A DNA stretch of 64,000 nt from Patiriisocius sp047731265 (GTDB lineage Bacteria; Bacteroidota; Bacteroidia; Flavobacteriales; Flavobacteriaceae), in NCBI RefSeq assembly GCF_047731265.1, contig NZ_CP159835.1:1240001-1304000 (forward strand). Direction: 5' to 3'. The notes under the pieces are model-generated. The model saw nothing but the letters and a program-made list of their open reading frames with translations, made no database searches and was not told the origin of the DNA. The stretch's first letter is position 1; every line of letters starts with the position of its first letter. This document shows positions 1 to 7,738 of this stretch, piece by piece. Position numbers and translations under genes: made by a program.

Positions 1-423
1 GTAACTAACGACCGCTTCGTTCTCTTCTAACATAAAAGGAAATCTAGTAGTTGGAGTGTTTACCGCTTCTTTAATTGGATCATTATCCATTATAATATCA
101 GGTCGTCGTTGATTTCTGTAATGAGCGGTATAGGTTGTTTGTGGAAGGTTTAAAACGATAGCTTCTGCAACCATACCTTTAAAGTAGATTTTTTTAATAG
201 TAATCGTTTTGGGTAATGCATTAAATGTTATTTGTAGATTAATACCGCTTCCACTGCTTTGGACACCGCCTCCCCATTTTTGAAAGAAAGCTTTGGAAAC
301 CGAAAAGGGTGGATTTTGTGTTATTTTCACGGCTTCTGTTTTTTTCTTGGCCCCTCCACAACTTAAAAGCAATGCAATACAAAGTAAGGATAAGGCCAAA
401 TAGAGTCGTTTTTTTGAATACAT
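1..423 (-). CDS. Lipoprotein of unknown function, C-terminus outside window
   Basis: The frame opens at an ATG at 421-423 and runs off the left edge without a stop, giving at least 141 residues. The N-terminus is a clear lipoprotein signal: MYSKKR, a long hydrophobic run, then the lipobox LLSCGG with the acylated Cys at residue 22. The rest looks beta-rich and contains GGGVQSSGSGINLQITF; I do not recognise a family. It starts 8 bases after the stop of the upstream barrel protein on the same strand, so the two are probably co-transcribed and may act together at the outer membrane. That partnership is inference. Confidence 0.75.
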   Translation of the reverse strand, partial: MYSKKRLYLALSLLCIALLLSCGGAKKKTEAVKITQNPPFSVSKAFFQKWGGGVQSSGSGINLQITFNALPKTITIKKIYFKGMVAEAIVLNLPQTTYTAHYRNQRRPDIIMDNDPIKEAVNTPTTRFPFMLEENEAVVSY

Positions 424-430
424 AGCTTGG

Positions 431-964
431 TTAAAGTTTGAATACGATTCCTAAAAATACTGCAATTCCATCTGCGGCATTGACGGCTAGTGTTTTGTTT
501 CTTGTATTAAAATACGGGAAAAAGAACTTTACGTTTAATTTATCATTCAGGATATAATGAGCTCCTGGTCCTACGCTGTATACTCGCAACGCATTTCCGT
601 TTGTGCCTCCTCGTGAATCATCATCTAAACCAAAACCATAGCCAGCGTGACCGTAAACATTCCATTTTGCCTTGTTAATGAAGTAGTACTGTAATGAGGG
701 TACAAAGCCATAACTTTTTATAGTGACATTGCTATCATTTTGTAGGGCACTATTATCTGAGGTAAAAAAGGATCCTCCTAAAGAAACCTTTTCTGAGACA
801 AAAAACTCCATTCCAGCGAGCCCTAGGAAACCAAAATCATCTTGCCCATCCGTTTGAGTGGGATAGGGTGAAGCAGAGATAGAAATATTCCAGTCCCCTT
901 TTTCGTTTTGACCTATTGTGAGTAATGTTACCAGTAAGAATAACGGGAGAAGTTTGAACTTCAT
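431..964 (-). CDS. Outer-membrane beta-barrel protein
   Basis: A 177-residue protein with a Sec signal peptide (MKFKLLPLFLLVTLLTIGQN). It has alternating polar/hydrophobic strands typical of small OmpW/OmpA-like barrels: a strand starting GMEFFVSEKVSLGGSF, then YGFVPSLQYYF, GHAGYGFG and VGPGAHY. It ends in a hydrophobic strand with a terminal Phe-Lys-Leu, as expected for assembly by the Bam machinery. No enzymatic motif is seen, so the substrate or partner is unknown. It precedes a lipoprotein gene by 8 bases on the same strand. The terminator at 1031-1070 separates it from the ATP synthase operon, so it probably has its own promoter between about 965 and 1030. Confidence 0.7.
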   Translation of the reverse strand: MKFKLLPLFLLVTLLTIGQNEKGDWNISISASPYPTQTDGQDDFGFLGLAGMEFFVSEKVSLGGSFFTSDNSALQNDSNVTIKSYGFVPSLQYYFINKAKWNVYGHAGYGFGLDDDSRGGTNGNALRVYSVGPGAHYILNDKLNVKFFFPYFNTRNKTLAVNAADGIAVFLGIVFKL

Positions 965-1030
965 GATTCAGATTTTTACAAATTATTTCACAAAGTTACC
1001 AAAGATTACAACGTTTGTGAAGGGATCATA

Positions 1031-1070
1031 AAAGAAAAAACCCCTCAGATCACCAAGATCCGAAGGGTTT
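1031..1070 (-). terminator. Rho-independent terminator of the ATP synthase operon
   Basis: Positions 1038-1051 and 1057-1070 form a 14-position stem (AAACCC outer, GATC inner, two mismatches) with a 5-base loop. Read on the minus strand it is followed by TTTTTTCTTT. It lies just past the atpG stop, so it ends the long minus-strand transcript. Confidence 0.7.
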
Positions 1071-1143
1071 AAATATTCTGAATTAATAAGGGTAACTGAG
1101 TTATTTTAATAAAGCGGCACCCTTTTTTAAAATTATATTGAAG

Positions 1144-2007
1144 CTATCCTGCTAAGGCTTCTGCACCACCAACGATTTCTAAAATTTCGTTTGTAATAGA
1201 GGCTTGACGTGCTTTGTTGTATTGTAGTTTAAGTGCGTCACGCATCTCGGTTGCATTGTCTGTTGCTTTGTGCATGGCAGTCATACGCGCTCCGTGCTCA
1301 CTTGCAACACTGTCTCTAATACCTTTAAACAATTGTGTTTTAAGACTTTTAGGGATTAATCCTTCAACTATCGTTTCTTTTGAAGGTTCAAAAATATAGT
1401 CTGCTGTGTTTGTTGTTTCGGTTGCAGCAGGAGGTAAAATTGGCAAAAACTGCTCAGTCATTACAATTTGCGTTGCTGCATTCTTGAAATTATTGTAGAC
1501 CAAAACAATTTTATCATATGCTCCGGCAGTAAATTGCTCCATTAACATTTCAGCAATAGCGGACGAAGCATCAAAGGTAAGATCATCAAATATTGCAGCA
1601 TGGTGTGCTACAATAGTGCCATCCTTTTTAAGGATATCATTTCCTTTTTTTCCGATAGTAACAAAATCAACTTGCTTTCCAGCATAGGTTTCATTTGCAA
1701 GTACTTTAGATGCTTTAATAATATTACTATTAAAAGCTCCTGCAAGACCTCTATTTGAAGTAATGGCTACTACTAGTACTTTACGCACTTCACGCTGCTC
1801 GCTGAAACTACTTCCAGAATCTGCATCCAATGTTGCACTTAAGTTTTGTAATAACTCGGTCAATTTTTCAGAATAAGGTCGCATTGCCGTAATCGCATCT
1901 TGCGCTTTTTTCAACTTAGCAGCAGACACCATTTTCATGGCACTCGTAATTTGCATCGTTGAACTAACGGATGATATTCTGTTTCTAATTTCCTTTAAGT
2001 TCGCCAT
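1144..2007 (-). CDS. atpG: ATP synthase F1 gamma subunit
   Basis: A 287-residue gamma subunit, the central rotor shaft of F1 that couples proton flow in Fo to catalysis in the alpha/beta ring. The N-terminal signature MANLKEIRNRISSVSSTMQI and the C-terminal helix (KLQYNKARQASITNEILEIV, then GG.EAL) are diagnostic; both form the coiled-coil axle. AITSNRGLAGAFN marks the Rossmann-like middle domain. Length is normal. It is the last gene of the operon, 82 bases after atpA, and a terminator follows. The spacer to atpA holds a small C-rich/G-rich hairpin (about 2047-2076). No atpD or atpC follows, which is the usual Bacteroidota split arrangement. Confidence 0.97.
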   Translation of the reverse strand: MANLKEIRNRISSVSSTMQITSAMKMVSAAKLKKAQDAITAMRPYSEKLTELLQNLSATLDADSGSSFSEQREVRKVLVVAITSNRGLAGAFNSNIIKASKVLANETYAGKQVDFVTIGKKGNDILKKDGTIVAHHAAIFDDLTFDASSAIAEMLMEQFTAGAYDKIVLVYNNFKNAATQIVMTEQFLPILPPAATETTNTADYIFEPSKETIVEGLIPKSLKTQLFKGIRDSVASEHGARMTAMHKATDNATEMRDALKLQYNKARQASITNEILEIVGGAEALAG

Positions 2008-2089
2008 TTCTTATTAGTTATAATTTATAACACTTCGGCTTAACATCTCCCCAGCCAAGTTTAAAAGGCTAGGGGAATGTAAATTTAAT

Positions 2090-3670
2090 TTACGCTTTAT
2101 ATTTTGCAGATAAATCTGCGGCTACAGTTGTTAAAGTGTCGATTACTTCGTCTGTTAACTTACCAGATTTAAGTGTGTCGAGCATTCCCCTGTGTTTCGC
2201 ATTTAAAAGCTCTAGGTAATCTCTTTCGAACTCCTTCACTTTATTTACTGGCACGTTTCTAAGTAAGTTTTTAGAACCTGCATAGATAATCGCAATTTGA
2301 TCTTCCACCGTAAATGGCGTATTTTCGTTTTGCTTTAGGATTTCAACGTTACGCCTTCCTTTTTCAATTACATTTAAAGTCGCTGCATCAAGATCAGAAC
2401 CAAACTTTGCAAACGCTTCCAATTCACGGAAAGCCGCTTGATCTAGTTTTAAGGTACCTGATACTTTTTTCATCGACTTAATTTGTGCGTTACCACCCAC
2501 ACGAGATACCGAGATACCCACGTTAATCGCTGGACGTACACCAGAGTTGAATAAATCTCCATCTAAGAAAATTTGTCCATCTGTAATAGAAATTACGTTT
2601 GTAGGGATATAGGCCGATACATCACCCGCTTGTGTTTCGATAATTGGTAATGCAGTTAGTGATCCACCACCTTTAACGATTGGTCTTAATGATTCTGGAA
2701 GATCGTTCATTTCTGAAGCAATCTTATCATCATTAATAACTTTTGCCGCACGCTCTAATAATCTTGAGTGCAAGAAGAATACATCCCCAGGATACGCCTC
2801 ACGTCCCGGTGGGCGACGCAATAAAAGTGACACCTCACGGTAGGCAACTGCTTGCTTAGATAAATCATCAAACACAATTAACGCAGGACGACCTGTATCT
2901 CTAAAGTATTCACCAATGGCCGCACCTGCAAAAGGAGCATATACCTGCATAGGAGCAGGGTCAGATGCGTTTGCAGCTACAATAGTGGTGTATGCTAAAG
3001 CTCCAGCTTCGTCCAGTACTTTTGCAATGTTTGCAACCGTAGAGGCTTTTTGGCCAATAGCAACATATATACAGAATACTGGTTCTCCTGCATCGTAAAA
3101 TTCTTTTTGGTTTAATATGGTATCGATACAAACAGTAGACTTTCCTGTTTGACGGTCACCAATAACAAGTTCACGTTGCCCTCTTCCTACTGGAATCATC
3201 GCATCAATAGACTTGATGCCGGTTTGTAAAGGCTCTGTTACTGGCTCACGATAAATAACCCCTGGCGCTTTACGCTCTAGTGGCATCTTGTAAGTTTTCC
3301 CTTCAATAGGCCCTTTACCATCTATAGGAGCACCCAATGTATTGACTACACGGCCTACAACACCTTCACCTACTTCGATAGATGCGATACGTTGCGTGCG
3401 CTTTACCGTTGCACCTTCAGAAACACCTCTCGAAGGCCCTAATAATACAACCCCTACGTTATCTTCTTCAAGGTTAAGAACGATACCTTCCATACCGTTT
3501 TCAAACGCTACTAACTCACCGTATTGAGCGTTAGCAAGCCCGTATACACGTGCAATACCATCACCTACCGTTAATACAGTTCCGACCTCATCAAGAGAAG
3601 CTGTTGCTTCAAAACCGGTAAGTTGTTGTTTTAAGATTGCTGAAACTTCAGCTGGTTTAACTTCTGCCAT
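2090..3670 (-). CDS. atpA: ATP synthase F1 alpha subunit
   Basis: A 526-residue alpha subunit with regulatory nucleotide-binding sites in the F1 hexamer. Visible are the N-terminal beta-barrel region (VGDGIARVYGL), the P-loop GDRQTGKST, the Walker B region ALIVFDDLSKQAVAYREVSL with the RRPPGREAYPGDVF segment, and the signature PAINVGISVSRVGGNAQIK. Length is normal for Bacteroidota. It lies between atpH (154-base gap) and atpG in the minus-strand operon. The gap to atpH contains a short hairpin (AGTCC/GGACT near 3804-3830), possibly a processing signal. Confidence 0.98.
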   Translation of the reverse strand: MAEVKPAEVSAILKQQLTGFEATASLDEVGTVLTVGDGIARVYGLANAQYGELVAFENGMEGIVLNLEEDNVGVVLLGPSRGVSEGATVKRTQRIASIEVGEGVVGRVVNTLGAPIDGKGPIEGKTYKMPLERKAPGVIYREPVTEPLQTGIKSIDAMIPVGRGQRELVIGDRQTGKSTVCIDTILNQKEFYDAGEPVFCIYVAIGQKASTVANIAKVLDEAGALAYTTIVAANASDPAPMQVYAPFAGAAIGEYFRDTGRPALIVFDDLSKQAVAYREVSLLLRRPPGREAYPGDVFFLHSRLLERAAKVINDDKIASEMNDLPESLRPIVKGGGSLTALPIIETQAGDVSAYIPTNVISITDGQIFLDGDLFNSGVRPAINVGISVSRVGGNAQIKSMKKVSGTLKLDQAAFRELEAFAKFGSDLDAATLNVIEKGRRNVEILKQNENTPFTVEDQIAIIYAGSKNLLRNVPVNKVKEFERDYLELLNAKHRGMLDTLKSGKLTDEVIDTLTTVAADLSAKYKA

Positions 3671-3824
3671 TTTATGAATGTTTGTGGTTCGTGGTTTGCC
3701 GTTTATGGTGCGCCAATTACCTTTCTTTATAATTGTACTTTTTATTTTCTTTATACCGAAATACTAAAAATCCGGCATATTTATCAATTCAAAAACCATC
3801 GCAGTCCAAAGTCTTAGCAGCGGA

Positions 3825-4361
3825 CTATAGTGATTTGCTAAATTCTCTTTTTAAGTTTCCAAGTTGATTTGCAATACTTGCGTTGTATTGTAAATCTCCA
3901 ACTCGAAGTATAAAACCTCCTATGATCGATTCGTCTACTTTATTTTCTAAAGTAACTAAATCGCTTCCTGTCATTTCTTTTACTTTAGCTAAGACTTGCT
4001 TTTCAAGATCTGCCGAAAGTGGAACTGCAGTTGTAACGTGCCCAAGTTTAACACCTTTACCTTCGTTGTATAAGTTGATATAGCTAGAAGCAACACCACT
4101 TAATAAACCAATTCGTTTGTTTGATGTTAAAATTTGGATAAGGCTTTTTGTTATTTCGCTATTTCCTTTAAAGATACTAAGCAATGCTTGCTTTTTGTCA
4201 TCTCCATTAATCACTGGGCTTTGAAGAACAGTACGTAATTCTTTGCTTCCAGCGATAGTAGCCTGGACAGATTTCATATCATCAAAAACAATCTCGCTAA
4301 TATTAGCTTCGTTTGCTTGATCTAAAACTGCTTTTGCATATCGTATGGCTGCTCTACTCAT
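3825..4361 (-). CDS. atpH: ATP synthase F1 delta subunit
   Basis: A 178-residue delta (OSCP-type) subunit, which joins the peripheral stalk to the top of F1. The N-terminus MSRAAIRYAKAVLDQA is the family signature (RYAxAL). The C-terminal half has LENKVDESIIGGFILRVGD, the conserved D.S..GG...R.G motif, ending in LGNLKREFSKSL. Length is normal. It lies between atpF and atpA in the usual Bacteroidota order B-E-F-H-A-G. Confidence 0.95.
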   Translation of the reverse strand: MSRAAIRYAKAVLDQANEANISEIVFDDMKSVQATIAGSKELRTVLQSPVINGDDKKQALLSIFKGNSEITKSLIQILTSNKRIGLLSGVASSYINLYNEGKGVKLGHVTTAVPLSADLEKQVLAKVKEMTGSDLVTLENKVDESIIGGFILRVGDLQYNASIANQLGNLKREFSKSL

Positions 4362-4452
4362 ATTTCGACTTCGATCAATAACCTTTGATAGTTATTTTGA
4401 TTCAACATTCGTTTGGGCTCCGCTCACTAACCGCAGCGGATACTTTTATTTC

Positions 4453-4953
4453 TTAATTAAGCTTGGCGTCGTTCAACATAGAGTTCACTAACTCAAGTTG
4501 CTTCTCTTTGTTAGACAACTCGCTCTTCAACATTTTTTCAGCTATTTCAACGGAGAGAATCGCAACAGTACTTTTAAGTTCTGCAATTGCTGCTTTCTTT
4601 TCAGCTTCAATAGTGGCTTGTGCATTTACGATAGTTTTGCTTGCTTCAGCTTGCGCTTCTTCTTTTGCATCTGTTATCATTTTCGCTTTCATTTCACGAG
4701 CGTCCTTCATCATAGCTTCGCGTTCTATTCTAGCTTCTTGTAATAATTTTTCGTTATCAGCTTGTAGGTTTTGCATTTCTAACTTAGCTTTTTCAGCACT
4801 GTCCAAGGCATCTCTGATCCCTTGTTCTCTTTCATTTACTGCGTTAAGAATTGGCTTCCAAGCAAATTTTCTAAGCAATAAAAGTAATAGTACAAATACG
4901 ACTGTTTGCCAAAAGAAAAGCCCTACCGAAAATTCATTTATTAATTTTTCCAT
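4453..4953 (-). CDS. atpF: ATP synthase Fo subunit b
   Basis: A 166-residue b subunit, the peripheral stalk. One N-terminal membrane helix (WQTVVFVLLLLLLRKFAWKP) is followed by a long charged coiled coil (ERE.MMKDAREMKAK, QAEASKTIVNAQATIEAEKK). PI near the membrane helix and NEREQGIRDALDSAE are typical. It is 146 bases after atpE; that spacer holds three hairpins (5052-5088, 5006-5022, 4962-4975), which is unusual for such an operon. Overlapping frames on the other strand are shadows of the coiled coil. Confidence 0.95.
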   Translation of the reverse strand: MEKLINEFSVGLFFWQTVVFVLLLLLLRKFAWKPILNAVNEREQGIRDALDSAEKAKLEMQNLQADNEKLLQEARIEREAMMKDAREMKAKMITDAKEEAQAEASKTIVNAQATIEAEKKAAIAELKSTVAILSVEIAEKMLKSELSNKEKQLELVNSMLNDAKLN

Positions 4954-4961
4954 CTTTAGTG

Positions 4962-5022
4962 TCCGCGAAAGCGGAGATCTATTTGGTTATACTTTATTTA
5001 TTCCTACCTGCCGCAGGCAGGT
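4962..5022. repeat. Two small palindromes in the atpE-atpF spacer
   Basis: ACCTGCC-GCA-GGCAGGT at 5006-5022 is a perfect 7-bp stem with a 3-base loop. TCCGC-GAAA-GCGGA at 4962-4975 is a perfect 5-bp stem, only 9 bases upstream of the atpF start. They may be degenerate dispersed palindromes or translation-tuning leader hairpins for atpF; sequence alone does not decide. Confidence 0.5.
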
Positions 5023-5051
5023 TTTAAGAAAAACTGTTTAATTTAAATAGA

Positions 5052-5088
5052 AACATATCCCTGCAACCAACCGTTGCAGCGATATGTT
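5052..5088 (-). promoter_or_regulatory. Strong stem-loop just downstream of atpE
   Basis: AACATATC-C-CTGCAA (5052-5066) pairs with TTGCAG-C-GATATGTT (5074-5088): 14 base pairs with one C/C mismatch around a 7-base loop. It starts 11 bases after the atpE stop and is not followed by a clean U-tract. It fits a 3-prime protective or partial-termination hairpin that raises atpE output over the rest of the operon. Function is inferred. Confidence 0.6.
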
Positions 5089-5099
5089 ATCTTTTTTGA

Positions 5100-5324
5100 T
5101 TACCCTGCGAAAATCGCTGCGAAACCAATACCTTCAATAAGCGCTGCTGCAATAAGCATTGCTGTTTGAATCTTACCGTAGGCTTCTGGCTGACGTGCGA
5201 TAGCTTCCATAGCTTTCCCACCAATCATCCCGATACCAATACCGGCACCGATTACTGCTAATCCTGCTCCGATAATAGTTGGTATCACTGTACCACCTGC
5301 TTGTACAATCATTGGAATTGTCAT
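5100..5324 (-). CDS. atpE: ATP synthase Fo subunit c
   Basis: A 74-residue proteolipid that oligomerises into the c-ring. Helix 1 is glycine-rich (GAGLAVIGAGIGIGMIGG), the polar loop contains ARQPEA, and helix 2 carries the ion-binding Glu in AALIEGIGFAAIFAG. The residue after the Glu is Gly, not the Ser/Thr of the Na+-binding ES motif, so proton coupling is likelier. It lies between atpB and atpF and is followed by an unusually stable hairpin. Confidence 0.96.
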   Translation of the reverse strand: MTIPMIVQAGGTVIPTIIGAGLAVIGAGIGIGMIGGKAMEAIARQPEAYGKIQTAMLIAAALIEGIGFAAIFAG

Positions 5325-5398
5325 AATATATAAATTTAAAAATTAAACACTCTGTATAAAAAACCTCTTGCCTATGCTAGAGGAGACCGCTGTCTTTT

Positions 5399-6532
5399 TT
5401 ATAAATGCGCAATTTCTCCTTCGTGATCCTCTGTGTGCTCATGCGTTTCACTAGCAAAACCAAAATATAAGGCTGCTAACATCGTAAAGATGTATGCCTG
5501 TAGTAAGGCTACTAATATTTCAATCAGTGAGATGGCAAACGCCAATCCAAAAGATAGCGTTCCACCTATCCAGGTTTGAAATATGTAAATTAATCCTAAT
5601 AAACTTCCTAATACTACGTGACCTGCTGTCATGTTTGCATACAAACGAATTAATAAGGCAAAGGGCTTTATAAATAGGCCTAAGATTTCAATAGGAACTA
5701 AAATGATATAAATAAATATTTTACCAGCCCAAGGCATTCCGTCCCCTAGGGGATCAAAAATGTGCCTCCAGTAATCTTTTGTTCCTGTAAATGTTGTGAT
5801 TAAGAATACAATGATTGCTAATGCTGTTGTGATTGCGATGTTTCCAGTAACGTTAACCCCTAGAGGAGTTAAACCAAACATATTCAGAAACCAGATAAAA
5901 AAGAACACCGTCAATAAGAAGGGCATATATTTTTTATACTTAACAGGCCCGATGTTTGCAATAGCAATGTCATCTCTAATATAGGTAATGATAGGTTCGA
6001 ACAAACGTCCAGTTCCTTTGGCTATATTTCCATTTTTTGCATAGCTATTTGCAAGTCCTCTAAATAAGAAGAACATTAATAGGGCTGTCATAAGAATCAT
6101 AAAGACCCCTTTAGTAATGGAAAAGTCTAAAGGTTTTGAATTTGTTGGATGTTGGTCTTTATCATAGGTGATTGTTCCAGCAGCGTCTGTTTCATAAATT
6201 TTAGCATGGTCTACCTTGTAGAACTTCCCATCTACTTCAGCAACAGTTTCACCGTGATGAAATTTAGAGGAAGAAAACACTTTTAAGCCATCATCCCATA
6301 GAATGACGGGTAATGCAAATCCAACGTGGTGAACTTTACCGGTTGCGTCATCTGTGTAAGAAAACAATCCAAAATCGTGCGAATCAAGCAAGTGATGCGC
6401 TACATAATCTTTAACTTCTTGTTTTCTGTCTGCTTTTGTTTCCCCAGATTGCTCAGGGGTTTTAGCCGTCATTGTAAATGAAGAAACTAAAAAGAGAATT
6501 GAAAGTAATCTAACCACTGTTTTTCGTTGCAT
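5399..6532 (-). CDS. atpB: ATP synthase Fo subunit a, long N-terminal extension
   Basis: A 377-residue a subunit, the stator half-channel for protons. The C-terminal part has the family helices and the essential Arg in LIRLYANMTAGHVVLG, followed by AYIFTMLAALYFG. The first about 140 residues form an N-terminal signal-like segment plus a soluble domain (KQEVKDYVAHHLLDSHDFG...) that is normal for Bacteroidota a subunits but absent in E. coli. The C-tail is His/Glu-rich (THEHTEDHEGE). It heads the Fo genes, after two small membrane-protein genes. Confidence 0.96.
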   Translation of the reverse strand: MQRKTVVRLLSILFLVSSFTMTAKTPEQSGETKADRKQEVKDYVAHHLLDSHDFGLFSYTDDATGKVHHVGFALPVILWDDGLKVFSSSKFHHGETVAEVDGKFYKVDHAKIYETDAAGTITYDKDQHPTNSKPLDFSITKGVFMILMTALLMFFLFRGLANSYAKNGNIAKGTGRLFEPIITYIRDDIAIANIGPVKYKKYMPFLLTVFFFIWFLNMFGLTPLGVNVTGNIAITTALAIIVFLITTFTGTKDYWRHIFDPLGDGMPWAGKIFIYIILVPIEILGLFIKPFALLIRLYANMTAGHVVLGSLLGLIYIFQTWIGGTLSFGLAFAISLIEILVALLQAYIFTMLAALYFGFASETHEHTEDHEGEIAHL

Positions 6533-6652
6533 TTTTAGACAATTTAAAGACGTCTTTAAAATCGGTGCAAAACTACAGACATTCTAGAAAAAGAAAAAAC
6601 TATTTTATCTCTTTTTTTTGTGCGAAAATTATCAGGTGTTTTTCAACAAATA

Positions 6653-7045
6653 TTATTCAGAATAGGTCTGATTGTTAAGTTGTTTTGAAAGAAATAGTAC
6701 TTCAACGATTAAACAGGTTGCATAGGGAACGAAGAATGCGGCAAATTCAGTTTTCTCCATCGTGCCATCTTCTTGATAAAAAGGATAAAATACAGTGAAA
6801 AAAACAACAAATTTAATTCCGCTTCCCAACATAAAAATGTACGCTGTGTTATTGGATTGCTTATTTATGTTTGATTGGATTAGCACAAATAGCAACACGG
6901 CTAAGAGGTAATTTATTAAATAAGAAGGAATAATTCTATTTTCGAAAAGAGGAAGTTCTAGTAAAGACAATACTAATAAATGTAAGCCAAAGGTGAAACA
7001 CAAAATAATAAATAGCCCTAATAAAAAGGGCGTGCTTCTTTTCAT
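6653..7045 (-). CDS. Four-helix membrane protein of the ATP synthase operon (DUF6168-like)
   Basis: A 130-residue protein with four predicted membrane helices (FLLGLFIILCFTFGLHLLVL, YLINYLLAVLLFVLI, IFMLGSGIKFVVFFTVFYPF, FFVPYATCLIVEVLFL). It lies 5 bases after the AtpZ-like gene and 120 bases before atpB. By position it could be the functional counterpart of AtpI, a c-ring assembly factor, but the sequence carries no diagnostic motif. The DUF6168 label is from memory of Flavobacteriia neighbourhoods and should be treated as tentative. Confidence 0.6.
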   Translation of the reverse strand: MKRSTPFLLGLFIILCFTFGLHLLVLSLLELPLFENRIIPSYLINYLLAVLLFVLIQSNINKQSNNTAYIFMLGSGIKFVVFFTVFYPFYQEDGTMEKTEFAAFFVPYATCLIVEVLFLSKQLNNQTYSE

Positions 7046-7050
7046 ATAGA

Positions 7051-7269
7051 TTATTTGTTAAGCCTGTTAGCTTGATTTAAGACGAGGTAAAGAGAAAGTG
7101 CTACACCAGATAAGGTACATATTATGAGGAAAGTTTTACCATCACTGTAGTTAGCATCTAACCACTTACCTAATTGTACAAATAAAAAAATGATGACCCC
7201 CATTTGGATAGCAATAGCTGAAAGTATTGCCCATCTTTTTATACCACTGTTCTTATTCTCTTCTGGCAT
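7051..7269 (-). CDS. AtpZ/AtpI family protein
   Basis: A 72-residue protein with two membrane helices (WAILSAIAIQMGVIIFLFVQLG and FLIICTLSGVALSLYLVL) separated by GKWLDANYSDGK. This matches the AtpZ fold (gly/Asp loop, two helices) found before Fo genes. The family is implicated in cation handling or c-ring assembly of ATP synthase. It lies between the bactofilin gene (9-base gap) and the four-helix protein. Confidence 0.8.
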   Translation of the reverse strand: MPEENKNSGIKRWAILSAIAIQMGVIIFLFVQLGKWLDANYSDGKTFLIICTLSGVALSLYLVLNQANRLNK

Positions 7270-7278
7270 AAAACGGGT

Positions 7279-7737
7279 TTAATTAAGTTGTTCGGGGTGT
7301 GGTTTTTGTGACCGTTTTGAACGATCAAAATAGTTTTCTGTGCTCTTATTGACTGTATTCGCAGTTTCTTTTCTTTCCATGGAACACGTAGCGTTAAACA
7401 TTGCACCAGGCTCAACAGATAGTTTGCCAACTAAGGCATCACCATTAATTTTTGCATTGGCGCGCAATGTTAACAAATTTGTCACTCTCAAAGTTCCTTC
7501 AAAGAAGCCTTCGATATCTGCTTGGTCACAAGCTAAGGTGCCTATGACTTTACCATTTTTTCCTATAACCACTTTGGACGTCGTGGTTATATTTCCTTCA
7601 ATAATACCATCTATCCTTAAAAATCCTTTGGAATCTATATCTCCCTTAATGATTGTGCCTTCGTTGATTCTGTTTTGATTAGAACCGGGTTCATTATTAT
7701 TTTGATTTGATTTATAATTTTTTTTGTCTAAAAACAT
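7279..7737 (-). CDS. Bactofilin (polymer-forming cytoskeletal protein)
   Basis: A 152-residue bactofilin. The central domain is a right-handed beta-helix shown by short Gly-centred repeats (GTIIKGDIDSKGFLRIDG, IEGNITTTSKVVIGKNG, IGTLACDQADIEGFFEG, VTNLLTLRANAKINGDAL, KLSVEPGAMF). Basic disordered tails flank it. Bactofilins polymerise without nucleotides and scaffold envelope processes. It starts 1 base after the sprE stop and leads into the ATP synthase genes, a typical Flavobacteriia gene order. Confidence 0.93.
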   Translation of the reverse strand: MFLDKKNYKSNQNNNEPGSNQNRINEGTIIKGDIDSKGFLRIDGIIEGNITTTSKVVIGKNGKVIGTLACDQADIEGFFEGTLRVTNLLTLRANAKINGDALVGKLSVEPGAMFNATCSMERKETANTVNKSTENYFDRSKRSQKPHPEQLN

Positions 7738-7738
7738 G

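Noticed and set aside
4463..5041. Plus-strand 192-residue frame opposite atpF
   Set aside because: Ser/Ala/Phe-rich antisense of the atpF coiled coil; atpF is certain.
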